Assembly (NCBI RefSeq): GCF_009664365.1 | Contig: NZ_CP044310.1 | Span: 6,383,597 to 6,447,596 of the forward strand | Length of the DNA: 64,000 nt | Source of the DNA: Paenibacillus xylanilyticus | GTDB taxonomy: Bacteria > Bacillota > Bacilli > Paenibacillales > Paenibacillaceae | Direction of reading: 5' to 3' | Shown: in pieces, positions 7,510 through 14,946 of the stretch | Position numbering within the stretch: position 1 is the stretch's first letter | Layout: the number at the start of each line of letters is the position of its first letter | Translations under genes and position numbers: made by a program | Notes under the pieces: model-generated | Database searches by the model: none | What the model was told of the DNA's origin: nothing | Seen by the model: only the letters and a program-made list of their open reading frames with translations

Positions 7510-7970
7510 TTCCGATTGATCTTCACCGCGCGATAAATCTGCTCCACCAGCACCAGCCGCATCAACTGATGCGGCAGGGTCATGCGCCCGAAGCTCAGTC
7601 GCTGCTTCGCGCGGCGCAGCACCTCATCGGAGAGCCCGTGGCTTCCTCCGATGACAAACACGACATGGCTCGTCCCATACGTGCCGAGCTTGTCGATCTC
7701 TGCTGCCAGCTCCTCGGAACTCCAGAGCTGGCCGTCCAATGCGAGCGCAACGACATGCGCCTCGCTCTTCACATGCGCGAGGATGCGTTCACCTTCGCGC
7801 TCCTTCACGGCCCGCACCTCAGCTTCGCTTAGGGTGTCGGGCGCCTTCTCGTCTGCGACCTCGATCATCTGAAACTTGATGTACGGGGCAAGACGCTTGG
7901 CATATTCCTGAATGCCAAGCGTCAGATATTTTTCCTTTAATTTGCCTACGCCAATAATCTGAATGAACAT
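7491..7970 (-). CDS. rlmH: 23S rRNA (pseudouridine1915-N3)-methyltransferase RlmH
   Basis: The 159-residue length is exactly that of RlmH. It is a SPOUT methyltransferase that uses S-adenosylmethionine to methylate pseudouridine 1915 in helix 69 of 23S rRNA on assembled 70S ribosomes. Family landmarks: F-I-Q-I-I-G-V-G-K-L-K at the N-terminus, the cofactor-knot motif F-V-I-G-G-S-H-G-L, L-S-F-G-R-M-T-L-P-H-Q and the invariant C-terminal R-N-E-P-Y-H-K. The ATG at 7970 follows GAGGAGG. The last six codons are the SCC-type attachment site, and the accessory island begins directly after the stop. Confidence 0.97.
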   Translation of the reverse strand: MFIQIIGVGKLKEKYLTLGIQEYAKRLAPYIKFQMIEVADEKAPDTLSEAEVRAVKEREGERILAHVKSEAHVVALALDGQLWSSEELAAEIDKLGTYGTSHVVFVIGGSHGLSDEVLRRAKQRLSFGRMTLPHQLMRLVLVEQIYRAVKINRNEPYHK

Positions 7971-8462
7971 AAAACCATTTCCTCCTCATGATCCAATCCC
8001 ATATGTATCTATTTATATGAACGGTGCTTCCCCACACCTATAATCTCACTTATTAAACGCAGATCCACTACCGAACCCCACGCACCTTATACAGCCTCAA
8101 ATCCCCACTAATGCGCAGCTAGCGAACCTTACTCACCTTAATACAAGGAAGTAAGGGCTCTTTACAGTTCATTTCCGGCAAATAGCGTGTCTACGGTTCG
8201 TTAACCCCACATATTGGCCCGAATCATCCCTTTTAAGACGTCTCAGGTTCCTTACATTACGCTTCAAAGAATGGCTCTCCCTACCCGACTTCAACCACGA
8301 ACAGCAGACAGCACATACCGCCATCTCCCCATTCTCCCACAAACACAAAAAGAGCGCTCCGACACGCTCTCCCTGCTTCTTGCCTTTGATGTTCATACCG
8401 GATGGCAGGCGAGCGAGTGAGTCCATAAGGGACGCCTCTGCTGCGGATGCCTACACAGTACG
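7971..8462. other. intergenic region between rlmH and yyzF
   Basis: 492 bp with no supportable gene. It holds the yyzF terminator (8346-8371) and a nested hairpin at 8127-8156 (CCTTACT / AGTAAGG outside, CCTT / AAGG inside) of unknown role upstream of rlmH. Several overlapping frames exist on both strands but show low-complexity or shadow character. Confidence 0.55.
8346..8371 (-). terminator. short terminator downstream of yyzF
   Basis: GAGCG (8352-8356) pairs with CGCTC (8365-8369). The A-run 8347-8351 gives a T-tract on the minus strand. The stem is short, so strength is uncertain. Confidence 0.5.
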
Positions 8463-8630
8463 CTAGACGACGAGAAACTCGGCCTTTTGTTCGCACTCGG
8501 CGCACTTCGCAGGCGGGTCCCAATCGGCAAATTCCGTCTCCTTCAGATCAACAATATCCGGAGCGTCCTCATACTCATCGACAAACATGTCGATGGCAAT
8601 GTCCACGTGTTCTTTGCATACAACGTACAT
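8463..8630 (-). CDS. yyzF: CxxH/CxxC small protein YyzF
   Basis: A 55-residue product. It begins M-Y-V-V-C-K-E-H-V-D-I-A-I-D, continues with E-D-A-P-D-I-V-D-L-K-E-T-E-F and D-P-P-A-K-C-A-E-C-E, and ends L-V-V. The C-x-x-H and C-x-x-C pairs define the CxxH/CxxC (YyzF, BA_5709-like) family and would bind one zinc or similar metal. The gene sits between rlmH and the yyxA/htrA region as in Bacillus subtilis. An ATG at 8642 adds four residues but directly abuts the AGAAAGG site; the ATG at 8630 is better spaced and matches the usual protein start. The molecular function of the family is unknown. Confidence 0.9.
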   Translation of the reverse strand: MYVVCKEHVDIAIDMFVDEYEDAPDIVDLKETEFADWDPPAKCAECEQKAEFLVV

Positions 8631-8800
8631 CCGTTCAAGCATCCTTTCTGTAACCAGCTATGCTCCCGATTCACAACCGCTTATCCATATAGGATAGCCA
8701 CTTCTCTGTTCTATCACACCTGGGGTGGAAAAGAAACCCCTATCCCTCATTTATCGTGTTTAACCCCCAATAATCTTCCCCAACCGGCAAAAATCAAACC

Positions 8801-8848
8801 AAAAAAGCGTTCTTGTTCGACACTATTCTGTGTCCCTAGAGAACGCTC
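8801..8848 (-). terminator. strong rho-independent terminator
   Basis: AGCGTTCT (8806-8813) pairs with AGAACGCT (8840-8847), with an inner GACAC/GTGTC helix and an A-run at 8801-8806 that reads as T on the minus strand. It follows the lipoprotein gene. Confidence 0.85.
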
Positions 8849-8912
8849 CAATGATTCCATACAACAACGCTTATCTATGGTTCAAACACATTCAATTTCC
8901 AGTCCAACGTTC

Positions 8913-9434
8913 TTAATTCAATCCCGATTGTGCCTTGGTCAGCAGCTTGCCACCCTGGAACGCCAGAATCGCATTGGCTCCCGTATCGCCAGCTCCCTTA
9001 TAACTGTAGACGACCGCATTCGCCGCTTCACTCAGGGCCTCGCCCTCTCCGCCAACGATCTCCTTCACTTCATCATACGTCATACCCACTTCAAGCTTCT
9101 CATATTGAGCAAAGGTAATCCGTATGCCATCCCCCTTGCCGGCAGATCCGTTATTACCTGAAGCAGCAGAACCATTCCCACCTAATTCATTTACTGCTGT
9201 TACCGTACTACTCAGCTCTTCCAGCTTCTTCTCCAGCGCAGCAATCTTCTCATCCTGTTCTACGCTCTTCTCCCCTTGGGAGGCAAGCTGCTTCTCCAGA
9301 CTTGCAATCCGTCCTTCCAAACCGCTGTTATCCGCAGATCCAGAGGAAGATACCTCTGACCCACATGCAGAGAGTACGGATAATGATAGCAGTAAAGCCG
9401 CTCCTCCGAGCGATGGTTTCATCAAATGTTTCAT
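8913..9434 (-). CDS. lipoprotein with coiled coil and SmpA/OmlA-like C-terminal domain
   Basis: Product of 173 residues. A signal peptide ends in a lipobox (S-V-L-S-A-C, Cys near residue 24), followed by a Gly/Ser stretch and a coiled coil at about residues 40-75 (I-A-S-L-E-K-Q-L and I-A-A-L-E-K-K-L-E-E-L repeats). After a second Gly/Asn/Ser linker comes a C-terminal domain, F-A-Q-Y-E-K-L-E-V-G-M-T-Y-D-E-V-K-E-I-V-G-G-E-G. That G-M-T-x-x-E-V motif is typical of SmpA/BamE and DUF3862 (BLIP-like) folds. It is anchored outside the membrane and may be a binding or assembly protein; the partner is unknown. ATG 9434 follows GAGGAGC. Confidence 0.8.
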   Translation of the reverse strand: MKHLMKPSLGGAALLLSLSVLSACGSEVSSSGSADNSGLEGRIASLEKQLASQGEKSVEQDEKIAALEKKLEELSSTVTAVNELGGNGSAASGNNGSAGKGDGIRITFAQYEKLEVGMTYDEVKEIVGGEGEALSEAANAVVYSYKGAGDTGANAILAFQGGKLLTKAQSGLN

Positions 9435-9602
9435 CGAATAAGCTCCTCTTCTTGCCAATTGATCTTTCAACCCAACCACGACAAATGCATGTTACTCGCA
9501 CAATCGTGCACCTTGGCACGTTTTAAAATAGTCTATCATAGCCTACCCCTTCTGTAACTGAGACTTTGGCTCTGGTTCAATCCGCTTATTCGGAAAGAAA
9601 AC

Positions 9603-9683
9603 AAAAAAAAGTCCCCGATTCGTGTCAGAAGGTTCCACCATTCCAAATAAATGATGTGTTGCCTCTTTCACGAGCAGGGGACT
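9603..9683 (-). terminator. terminator downstream of htrA
   Basis: GTCCCC (9611-9616) pairs with GGGGAC (9677-9682), and CGTG/CACG lies inside. Eight A residues at 9603-9610 give a T-tract on the minus strand. The loop is unusually long, about 50 bases. Confidence 0.65.
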
Positions 9684-9711
9684 TCTCGCCCAAATTCATT
9701 TCCGATTACCT

Positions 9712-10983
9712 TTACTCCGGTTTATCGGTCAGCTTCACAGAAACCTTCTCGGCATTGCCGTCCCGATAAAAGGTGACTTCAATGGTATCGCCAATCTTCT
9801 TCTTATCGTACAGATATTTCCGCAGATCCAGCGTAGAGGTAATTTTTTGCCCATCAAATTCCGTAATGACATCATTGAGCTTCAGACCCGCTTCGGATGC
9901 CGGACCGGATGCTTCGAGCACCACCACACCGCTATCGACGTGAGATGGCAGCTTCAGATCCTTGCGCTGCTCGTCATCCAGTGGTGCATATGGATTGCTG
10001 AGATCAACGGTGTACACGCCCAGGTATGGACGGGACACCTTGCCGCTCAGCAGCAGTGAATCGACGGTTTTCATCACTTCGTTCATCGGAATCGCGAAGC
10101 CCAGGCCCTCAACACCTGTATCCGAGATTTTCATCGTATTGATGCCGACCACTTTGCCGTTCAGATCAACCAGTGCACCACCGCTGTTGCCTTCGTTGAT
10201 GGCAGCATCCGTCTGGATTACGTTCTGCTCCCAGTCGTATACACCATCCTGATTAATGGACACGGGCAGGATCCGATCGGTATAACTGACAATACCGGAT
10301 GTCAGCGTACCGCCCAAGCCAAGCGGATTCCCGATGGCGAGTACCGTCTGGCCACGCTGAAGCTTGCTGGAATCGCCAATCTCCGCTACTGGCCCAATGC
10401 CTTTGTCATCCTCAACAGACATGACTGCGATGTCACTTACGCGATCCTTGCCGACCAGTTTCGCCTTGTGTGTTTCGCCTTCGACGGTCACGATCTCCAG
10501 ATCACTTGCCCCTTCGACGACATGATGATTGGTCATGATATAGGCCTTGCCATCTTCCTTCTTGAAAATGACACCTGATCCAAGCGCCGAATCTTCCATG
10601 GATAGACTGCTACCCGTCTTATGGTTCACGATGCTCACGACCGAAGGACGCACCTTGGCTGCTGCCTGGATAATCCGGTCGTATGGATCAGCCGCCTGCG
10701 CGGCCTGCAGGTTACCTCCATTCCCGCCATTGCCTGTAGCGTTGGCCAGAGGAACAGATGTGGGCTGCATGATGAAGCTAAACAGCGTGACGGTCACGAT
10801 GGAACTGATTACCGAACTAATGACTGCCACCTTCACGGTGGAGCTGATGCCCGAGCGCGATCTCCGCGGATTTTGCCAGCGATCCCGTCCACCGGGGCGG
10901 ATAATCTGAAGTTTGCCTTTCTGTACAGGCTCGGCGCGTCTTGATACTTTGGTTGAATAAAAATCGTCTCCGAACAATCCCAT
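9712..10983 (-). CDS. htrA: HtrA/DegP-family membrane-anchored serine protease (YyxA/HtrC type)
   Basis: Product of 423 residues from ATG 10983 (GGGGAGAGG upstream; an in-frame start 30 bp earlier is not supported). A cytoplasmic basic head is followed by one transmembrane helix (about residues 50-72) and a Gly/Asn-rich linker. The trypsin-like domain has the triad His154 (T-N-H-H-V), Asp184 (S-D-I-A-V) and Ser267 (G-N-S-G-G), and a C-terminal PDZ domain (about 325-415) follows. The protease would degrade or refold damaged proteins on the outer face of the membrane. Its position after walJ matches yyxA of B. subtilis, which belongs to the WalRK neighbourhood, but here a 70-codon gene on the opposite strand and 0.7 kb of spacer intervene. 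Confidence 0.95.
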   Translation of the reverse strand: MGLFGDDFYSTKVSRRAEPVQKGKLQIIRPGGRDRWQNPRRSRSGISSTVKVAVISSVISSIVTVTLFSFIMQPTSVPLANATGNGGNGGNLQAAQAADPYDRIIQAAAKVRPSVVSIVNHKTGSSLSMEDSALGSGVIFKKEDGKAYIMTNHHVVEGASDLEIVTVEGETHKAKLVGKDRVSDIAVMSVEDDKGIGPVAEIGDSSKLQRGQTVLAIGNPLGLGGTLTSGIVSYTDRILPVSINQDGVYDWEQNVIQTDAAINEGNSGGALVDLNGKVVGINTMKISDTGVEGLGFAIPMNEVMKTVDSLLLSGKVSRPYLGVYTVDLSNPYAPLDDEQRKDLKLPSHVDSGVVVLEASGPASEAGLKLNDVITEFDGQKITSTLDLRKYLYDKKKIGDTIEVTFYRDGNAEKVSVKLTDKPE

Positions 10984-11651
10984 CGTGATCCTCTCCCCTT
11001 CGTTGTCACGCATCCAGATCCTGACTGCCGCCTGATCATTGTGGCATGGCCAACGATGGTGTTCTCACATAGCCCACTCCGCCGACAGATGAACCTTTCG
11101 ATTCGCTTCTCCAAGTTCATTCTGTCGTCTCCGTTACGTGAAGACCCCAACGGTTTTCCATGCTTTCTAGCATTTTTCAAGGTTGTTTTGCATATCGCTG
11201 CATCCCCGCTATCCCGAAATGAAGCGTCTATGTACAACAGAACGGACACTCCCATCCTGTCTATGACTCTACCAGCAACGTTCTCGCATTCTACGACATG
11301 CCAACTTCCCGAGCAAACAAGCCTCTCTTTCAAGGCTCCATATATACTAAACACGCCAAATTCAAAAAAGTTGCATAATTACGAAGATTGACGCAAATTT
11401 CTGCTAAAGCAGGTTTACCAATAACGGACCTACAATAAAACATCCATAGTAACTATCACCACAAAACCCGGTTCGCTAAGCGTACTTTTTCCAATTTCCC
11501 AAGAACTTTTTCGGCTCAGGAAGCCACAGACTTCAGCATACACGCCTCGCAACTTAAATTATAGCGGCAAAAAGAGGAATGTTTTCCATCCAGCCTGACT
11601 ACAATAATAGTAAAAGACCCATTCGAAGGTTCATAGAAGGAGGATTCACTT
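10984..11651. other. intergenic region upstream of htrA
   Basis: 668 bp without a supportable gene, between the divergent starts of htrA and the 70-residue protein gene. It should hold both promoters, but I found only weak hexamers (for example TATATA near 11341 on the minus strand). I saw no repeat or strong hairpin. Confidence 0.5.
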
Positions 11652-11864
11652 ATGGAACGCACGCGTACTCTCACAGCCATGGATGAGGTTCATATGGCGG
11701 CCAAGCTGGCCGATCTCAAGGAAGAACATTATCGTAATACCCTAGCGTTAAGCACCATCATTGAGCTGCTGATCGACAAAGGCATTCTGACCCGCGAGGA
11801 AGTGGAGCGCAAAGCCGCCGAGCTCGACAGCTTTATGGCTCACCCACCCTATCCCATGGCGTAG
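11652..11864 (+). CDS. hypothetical small protein, 70 residues
   Basis: Starts after an excellent GAAGGAGG site. The product is soluble and helical, with a central stretch N-T-L-A-L-S-T-I-I-E-L-L-I-D-K-G-I-L-T-R-E-E-V-E that looks like an amphipathic helix pair. The last 32 bp overlap the 3' end of walJ in convergent orientation, so the two mRNAs share complementary ends. I recognise no family; the ribosome binding site and charge pattern make me believe it is expressed. It is one of few plus-strand genes in this block. Confidence 0.65.
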   Translation: MERTRTLTAMDEVHMAAKLADLKEEHYRNTLALSTIIELLIDKGILTREEVERKAAELDSFMAHPPYPMA

Positions 11865-12639
11865 GACGATCATAATACGTATCACAGAGTTTGAACTCAT
11901 TGTCTTTGTAAAAACAGCCCCGGCTTTCCATCGCTTCACGCACCGTCATTTTCGCCAAATCCATCATATTATGGTCCCGGCTGAGATGTGCCAGATACGT
12001 GCGCTTGATGCGTCCGTTCATCAGTTCACTGAGCGCTGCCCCTGCCGCTTCGTTCGACAAATGCCCAATGTCGCTCAGAATGCGGCGCTTGGTGTTCCAT
12101 GGATATCGCCCCATGCGCAGTAATTCGACATCATGGTTCGCCTCCAGCACAAGCACATCGGAATCTGCAATCGCATCGCGAACCTTGTCGCTCATATAGC
12201 CAAGGTCTGTTGCGACGGACAGCTTCTCGCTGCCATCATCGAACGTGTATCCCACAGGCTCGGCCGCGTCATGAGAGATGCCAAACGATTCCACACGCAA
12301 GGAGCCAAAATCATGCTGCTCCCCCGTCTCGAACACCCTCCGGTTTTCCTCTGGAATGGCCCCAACCGACTTCTCCAATGCCGCCCACGTATTCGTATTT
12401 GCATAGATTGGTAAATTATATTTCCGAGACATCGCGCCTAGTCCTTTAATGTGATCGGAATGTTCATGTGTAACTAGAATCCCGTCCAGCTCTGTTCCTG
12501 AAATCTCCCGTTCCAGAAACAAGGCTTCCAGCCGCTTCGCACTGAGGCCCGCATCAATCATGAGGGACGTGCCCCCATGCTGTATAACTGTGGCATTCCC
12601 TGTCGAACCGCTGGATAACACGGTAAAATATATCCCCAT
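11833..12639 (-). CDS. walJ: metallo-beta-lactamase-fold hydrolase WalJ (YycJ)
   Basis: Product of 268 residues with S-S-G-S-T-G-N-A-T at the N-terminus and the metal-binding motif T-H-E-H-S-D-H (H-x-H-x-D-H). Later ligands lie in the A-T-D-L-G and L-A-H-L-S-R-D-H segments. YycJ/WalJ is a predicted 5'-to-3' DNA exonuclease-type MBL protein, the last gene of the wal operon, linked to coordination of wall and DNA metabolism. It starts seven bases after walI stops (GGGGAG site overlapping the walI end), so the two are translationally close. Confidence 0.95.
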   Translation of the reverse strand: MGIYFTVLSSGSTGNATVIQHGGTSLMIDAGLSAKRLEALFLEREISGTELDGILVTHEHSDHIKGLGAMSRKYNLPIYANTNTWAALEKSVGAIPEENRRVFETGEQHDFGSLRVESFGISHDAAEPVGYTFDDGSEKLSVATDLGYMSDKVRDAIADSDVLVLEANHDVELLRMGRYPWNTKRRILSDIGHLSNEAAGAALSELMNGRIKRTYLAHLSRDHNMMDLAKMTVREAMESRGCFYKDNEFKLCDTYYDRPTPWDRVGEP

Positions 12640-12645
12640 AACGCA

Positions 12646-13389
12646 TTACTCCCCTGGTTTGTCTGTCTTGGGACTGAATACATCCCCACTGATGCCCTGC
12701 ACGTACAACACTTCGCCACTTTCCAGCACGAACCGCCATGCCGGCATCGCTACCTGTATATCGGAATTGAACAACTGGCCGTAATAGCCCAGCTGAATGT
12801 CTTTGACAATTGCATCATTCGGCAAAAAGTTCTCGATCAGCGTTCCCAGCGCCTTGGGCGCCGGAAGCACCTGCTGATCGCTCTCCTCTGCGGTTGTAAT
12901 CCGCACCGGAGTCTGACGGTAACCCGTAATTTTCTGATCGCTGTAGAACAGCTCCAGACTGACATTGAAGAGCGGCCATTTCCCATCGACTAGCGGATGA
13001 AGTACAAACGCCCCATCCTCCGTCATCAGCTGATCCAGCCGATACGTGCCAATCTGCGGAATTTCATCCGCCAGCACATCCGCCAGCTCTCTTTGCGAGA
13101 AGATCAGCTTGCTGTCCACCGGCTTCTCCAGATCCACCTGTATTCCCGTCTTGTCCTCTTCTATAAACTCATACGACAACTTCGGCAGCTTCGGCGTTTC
13201 ATTCGGGATTGGTGCCAGCACCTGAATACCCTTCTCTTCCATCGCCTGCTGTGTATTGTCTGCCAGCGAGGTGAAGTCCAGATTGGCTCCGGCCGTCTCC
13301 CGTGCATCCATCCAAATCTGGTAACCCAGCACCAGATTGAGCAGCAGGAAGGCATAGATCAATACATTTTTCGCCCGTCCCCAATCCAA
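12646..13389 (-). CDS. walI: WalRK regulatory protein WalI (YycI)
   Basis: Product of 247 residues starting at a TTG (13389) in the context GGAGGTGAATGGT-TTG, giving L/M-D-W-G-R-A-K-N-V-L-I-Y-A-F-L-L-L-N. The D-W-x-x-A-K motif followed by a single transmembrane helix is the signature of YycI. The rest is extracellular and of the YycI fold. Together with WalH it restrains or tunes the kinase WalK through membrane contacts. The longer frame to 13461 is not used, because the family start and the Shine-Dalgarno sequence agree on the TTG. Confidence 0.93.
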   Translation of the reverse strand: MDWGRAKNVLIYAFLLLNLVLGYQIWMDARETAGANLDFTSLADNTQQAMEEKGIQVLAPIPNETPKLPKLSYEFIEEDKTGIQVDLEKPVDSKLIFSQRELADVLADEIPQIGTYRLDQLMTEDGAFVLHPLVDGKWPLFNVSLELFYSDQKITGYRQTPVRITTAEESDQQVLPAPKALGTLIENFLPNDAIVKDIQLGYYGQLFNSDIQVAMPAWRFVLESGEVLYVQGISGDVFSPKTDKPGE

Positions 13390-13479
13390 ACCATTCACCT
13401 CCGTTAATTTTACTTCTTGAGGTACCCTAACTAAACTATCCACACTTCCCCACTGCGCCATGTTCGTTTATAGCCTTTA

Positions 13480-13640
13480 AACCAAAAAGCTACACGATAA
13501 CGGAGAGGGCAGAATAAACCTGAAGAAGCGGAGCGTTCGCGTTTACCACCGGATTTCCCCTTTGAAGAGAATTCATAAAATCCGGGGGTAACAGCGATCG
13601 GAAGGTTGTTCTGACCGCGTAGTGGTCCAGTGCAGCAAAA
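13480..13640. repeat. candidate interspersed repeat / inverted repeat between walH and walI
   Basis: Non-coding DNA interrupts an operon that is normally close-packed. It contains an imperfect 15-bp inverted repeat (TTTACCACCGGATTT near 13541 against AAATCCGGGGGTAAC near 13580) with about 17 bases between the arms. GC-rich flanks carry short palindromic words (GCGATCGGAAGG, AAGCGGAGCGTTCGCG). It has the look of a MITE- or REP-like element. I have an unverified impression that similar sequence recurs in Paenibacillus genomes. Confidence 0.5.
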
Positions 13641-13665
13641 CTGCATGTTTAATGGTTATAACCTA

Positions 13666-14946
13666 TCAAGAAACAGTGGTTTCCTCTCCGTTGCTGAAGC
13701 GGATGACCCATACAGGGATCAGCTTCAGTCCGACTTCAATCGTGGACGGACGATACGCCGGGTACACATCTACCACTTGGCGGCTCTCCCCAGCAACCTT
13801 TTCGATAAGGGCCTTCAGCTTGTCTCCACCTGATAGCTTCACCGGTTTCTTCGTCTCGGCACCCTCGTTCAGGTATTCCAGCGAGCGTTCATAGCTGGAC
13901 ACGGTCTCCTGCTGCATCTCCATACTGATGGTGCCAAAGCGAAACTGCACCGAGTCCATAATCGGAAAACTGCCGTAATACTGTTGGAACTCCAGCTGTG
14001 TTTTGTTATCCACGGTATCCAGCATCATTCGTGAGCGGCCTTTCCAGCCGCCATGCTGGTTCACAAAATCGACCGCAGACAGCGCGTCCTTCGCTGCATC
14101 AATCTGGCCTGCAGGCGGTGCAGCCGGGTCGGTATAGCTGATCCAGCGCTGATCCTGCTTCACTTGCAGACTTCGTTTGCTGTCCGTATAGATCTCCGAC
14201 CCATCCTTTTCCCGAATATTGCGGGTCATGCTGGGATCGAAGAACAGGCTGCGCTGCATCTGCTCCACCGTGAACTGCCCGGTCGGCACATCGGCCTCCA
14301 CCGCATCCAGTGGCTCTGCCGGAATATAATATCCGCCTTCCGTCAGCGTGTACGGTGTCCAGTTGGTACCAAAGTCGACATGCTGCTGTACATCCTGTAC
14401 CGTCAGATCCGCCTGAGCAGCTTCATAGACAACATCACCCTTGGCACTGAAGAACAGGGCATGGGCTTTGGTTTCATTTTTCGCGGTATAGATCGCTATC
14501 CGGTTAATGGTTTCCCCCTGAAACAACGAATCCGTACCCAGCCGCATCACTCGCTGCAGCAGGGCAACCGGAATGCCTTCTTTGAACGACAGCTCAATGC
14601 CGGGGTTATCCTTGCGGATCTGATCCCAGTTCACGGACTGTACCGTGCGCCGCTGAAAATCATCAAATGTCCGTCCTTGCAGACGTGAATAGATCAGCTG
14701 GTAGAAGGTATTGCCTGGGTAAAACACGGTATGCTTGTCCTCTCCCATATGAATCATCATCTGATCGGGAAAGATCAGTTCCTCAATATCTCGCTCCTGA
14801 CCCATATTCTCCGTCTTCACATAGTTCGTCTCAGAGGTCACAATCGAATCCCCGCCTCCGGGCAAACGATAGATCAGAAAATAACTCTGCACCAGACTGG
14901 CGGCAACGAGAGAAGCGAGCACCAGAGATTTAATCCGTTCCTTCAA
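13666..14946 (-). CDS. walH: WalRK regulatory protein WalH (YycH)
   Basis: About 426 residues with one N-terminal transmembrane helix (S-L-V-L-A-S-L-V-A-A-S-L-V-Q-S-Y-F) and a large extracellular YycH domain. It acts with WalI on the sensor WalK to set signalling for cell-wall turnover. The likely start is the TTG at 14946, eight bases after a GGGGG site, overlapping the walK 3' end by 17 bp. GTG at 14955 or 14967 is also possible. The 276-bp gap before walI is unusual and filled with a repeat-like sequence. Confidence 0.93.
   Translation of the reverse strand: MKERIKSLVLASLVAASLVQSYFLIYRLPGGGDSIVTSETNYVKTENMGQERDIEELIFPDQMMIHMGEDKHTVFYPGNTFYQLIYSRLQGRTFDDFQRRTVQSVNWDQIRKDNPGIELSFKEGIPVALLQRVMRLGTDSLFQGETINRIAIYTAKNETKAHALFFSAKGDVVYEAAQADLTVQDVQQHVDFGTNWTPYTLTEGGYYIPAEPLDAVEADVPTGQFTVEQMQRSLFFDPSMTRNIREKDGSEIYTDSKRSLQVKQDQRWISYTDPAAPPAGQIDAAKDALSAVDFVNQHGGWKGRSRMMLDTVDNKTQLEFQQYYGSFPIMDSVQFRFGTISMEMQQETVSSYERSLEYLNEGAETKKPVKLSGGDKLKALIEKVAGESRQVVDVYPAYRPSTIEVGLKLIPVWVIRFSNGEETTVS

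Noticed and set aside
8044..8426. several small frames between rlmH and yyzF
   Set aside because: No ribosome binding sites, overlapping in all frames, no recognisable product.
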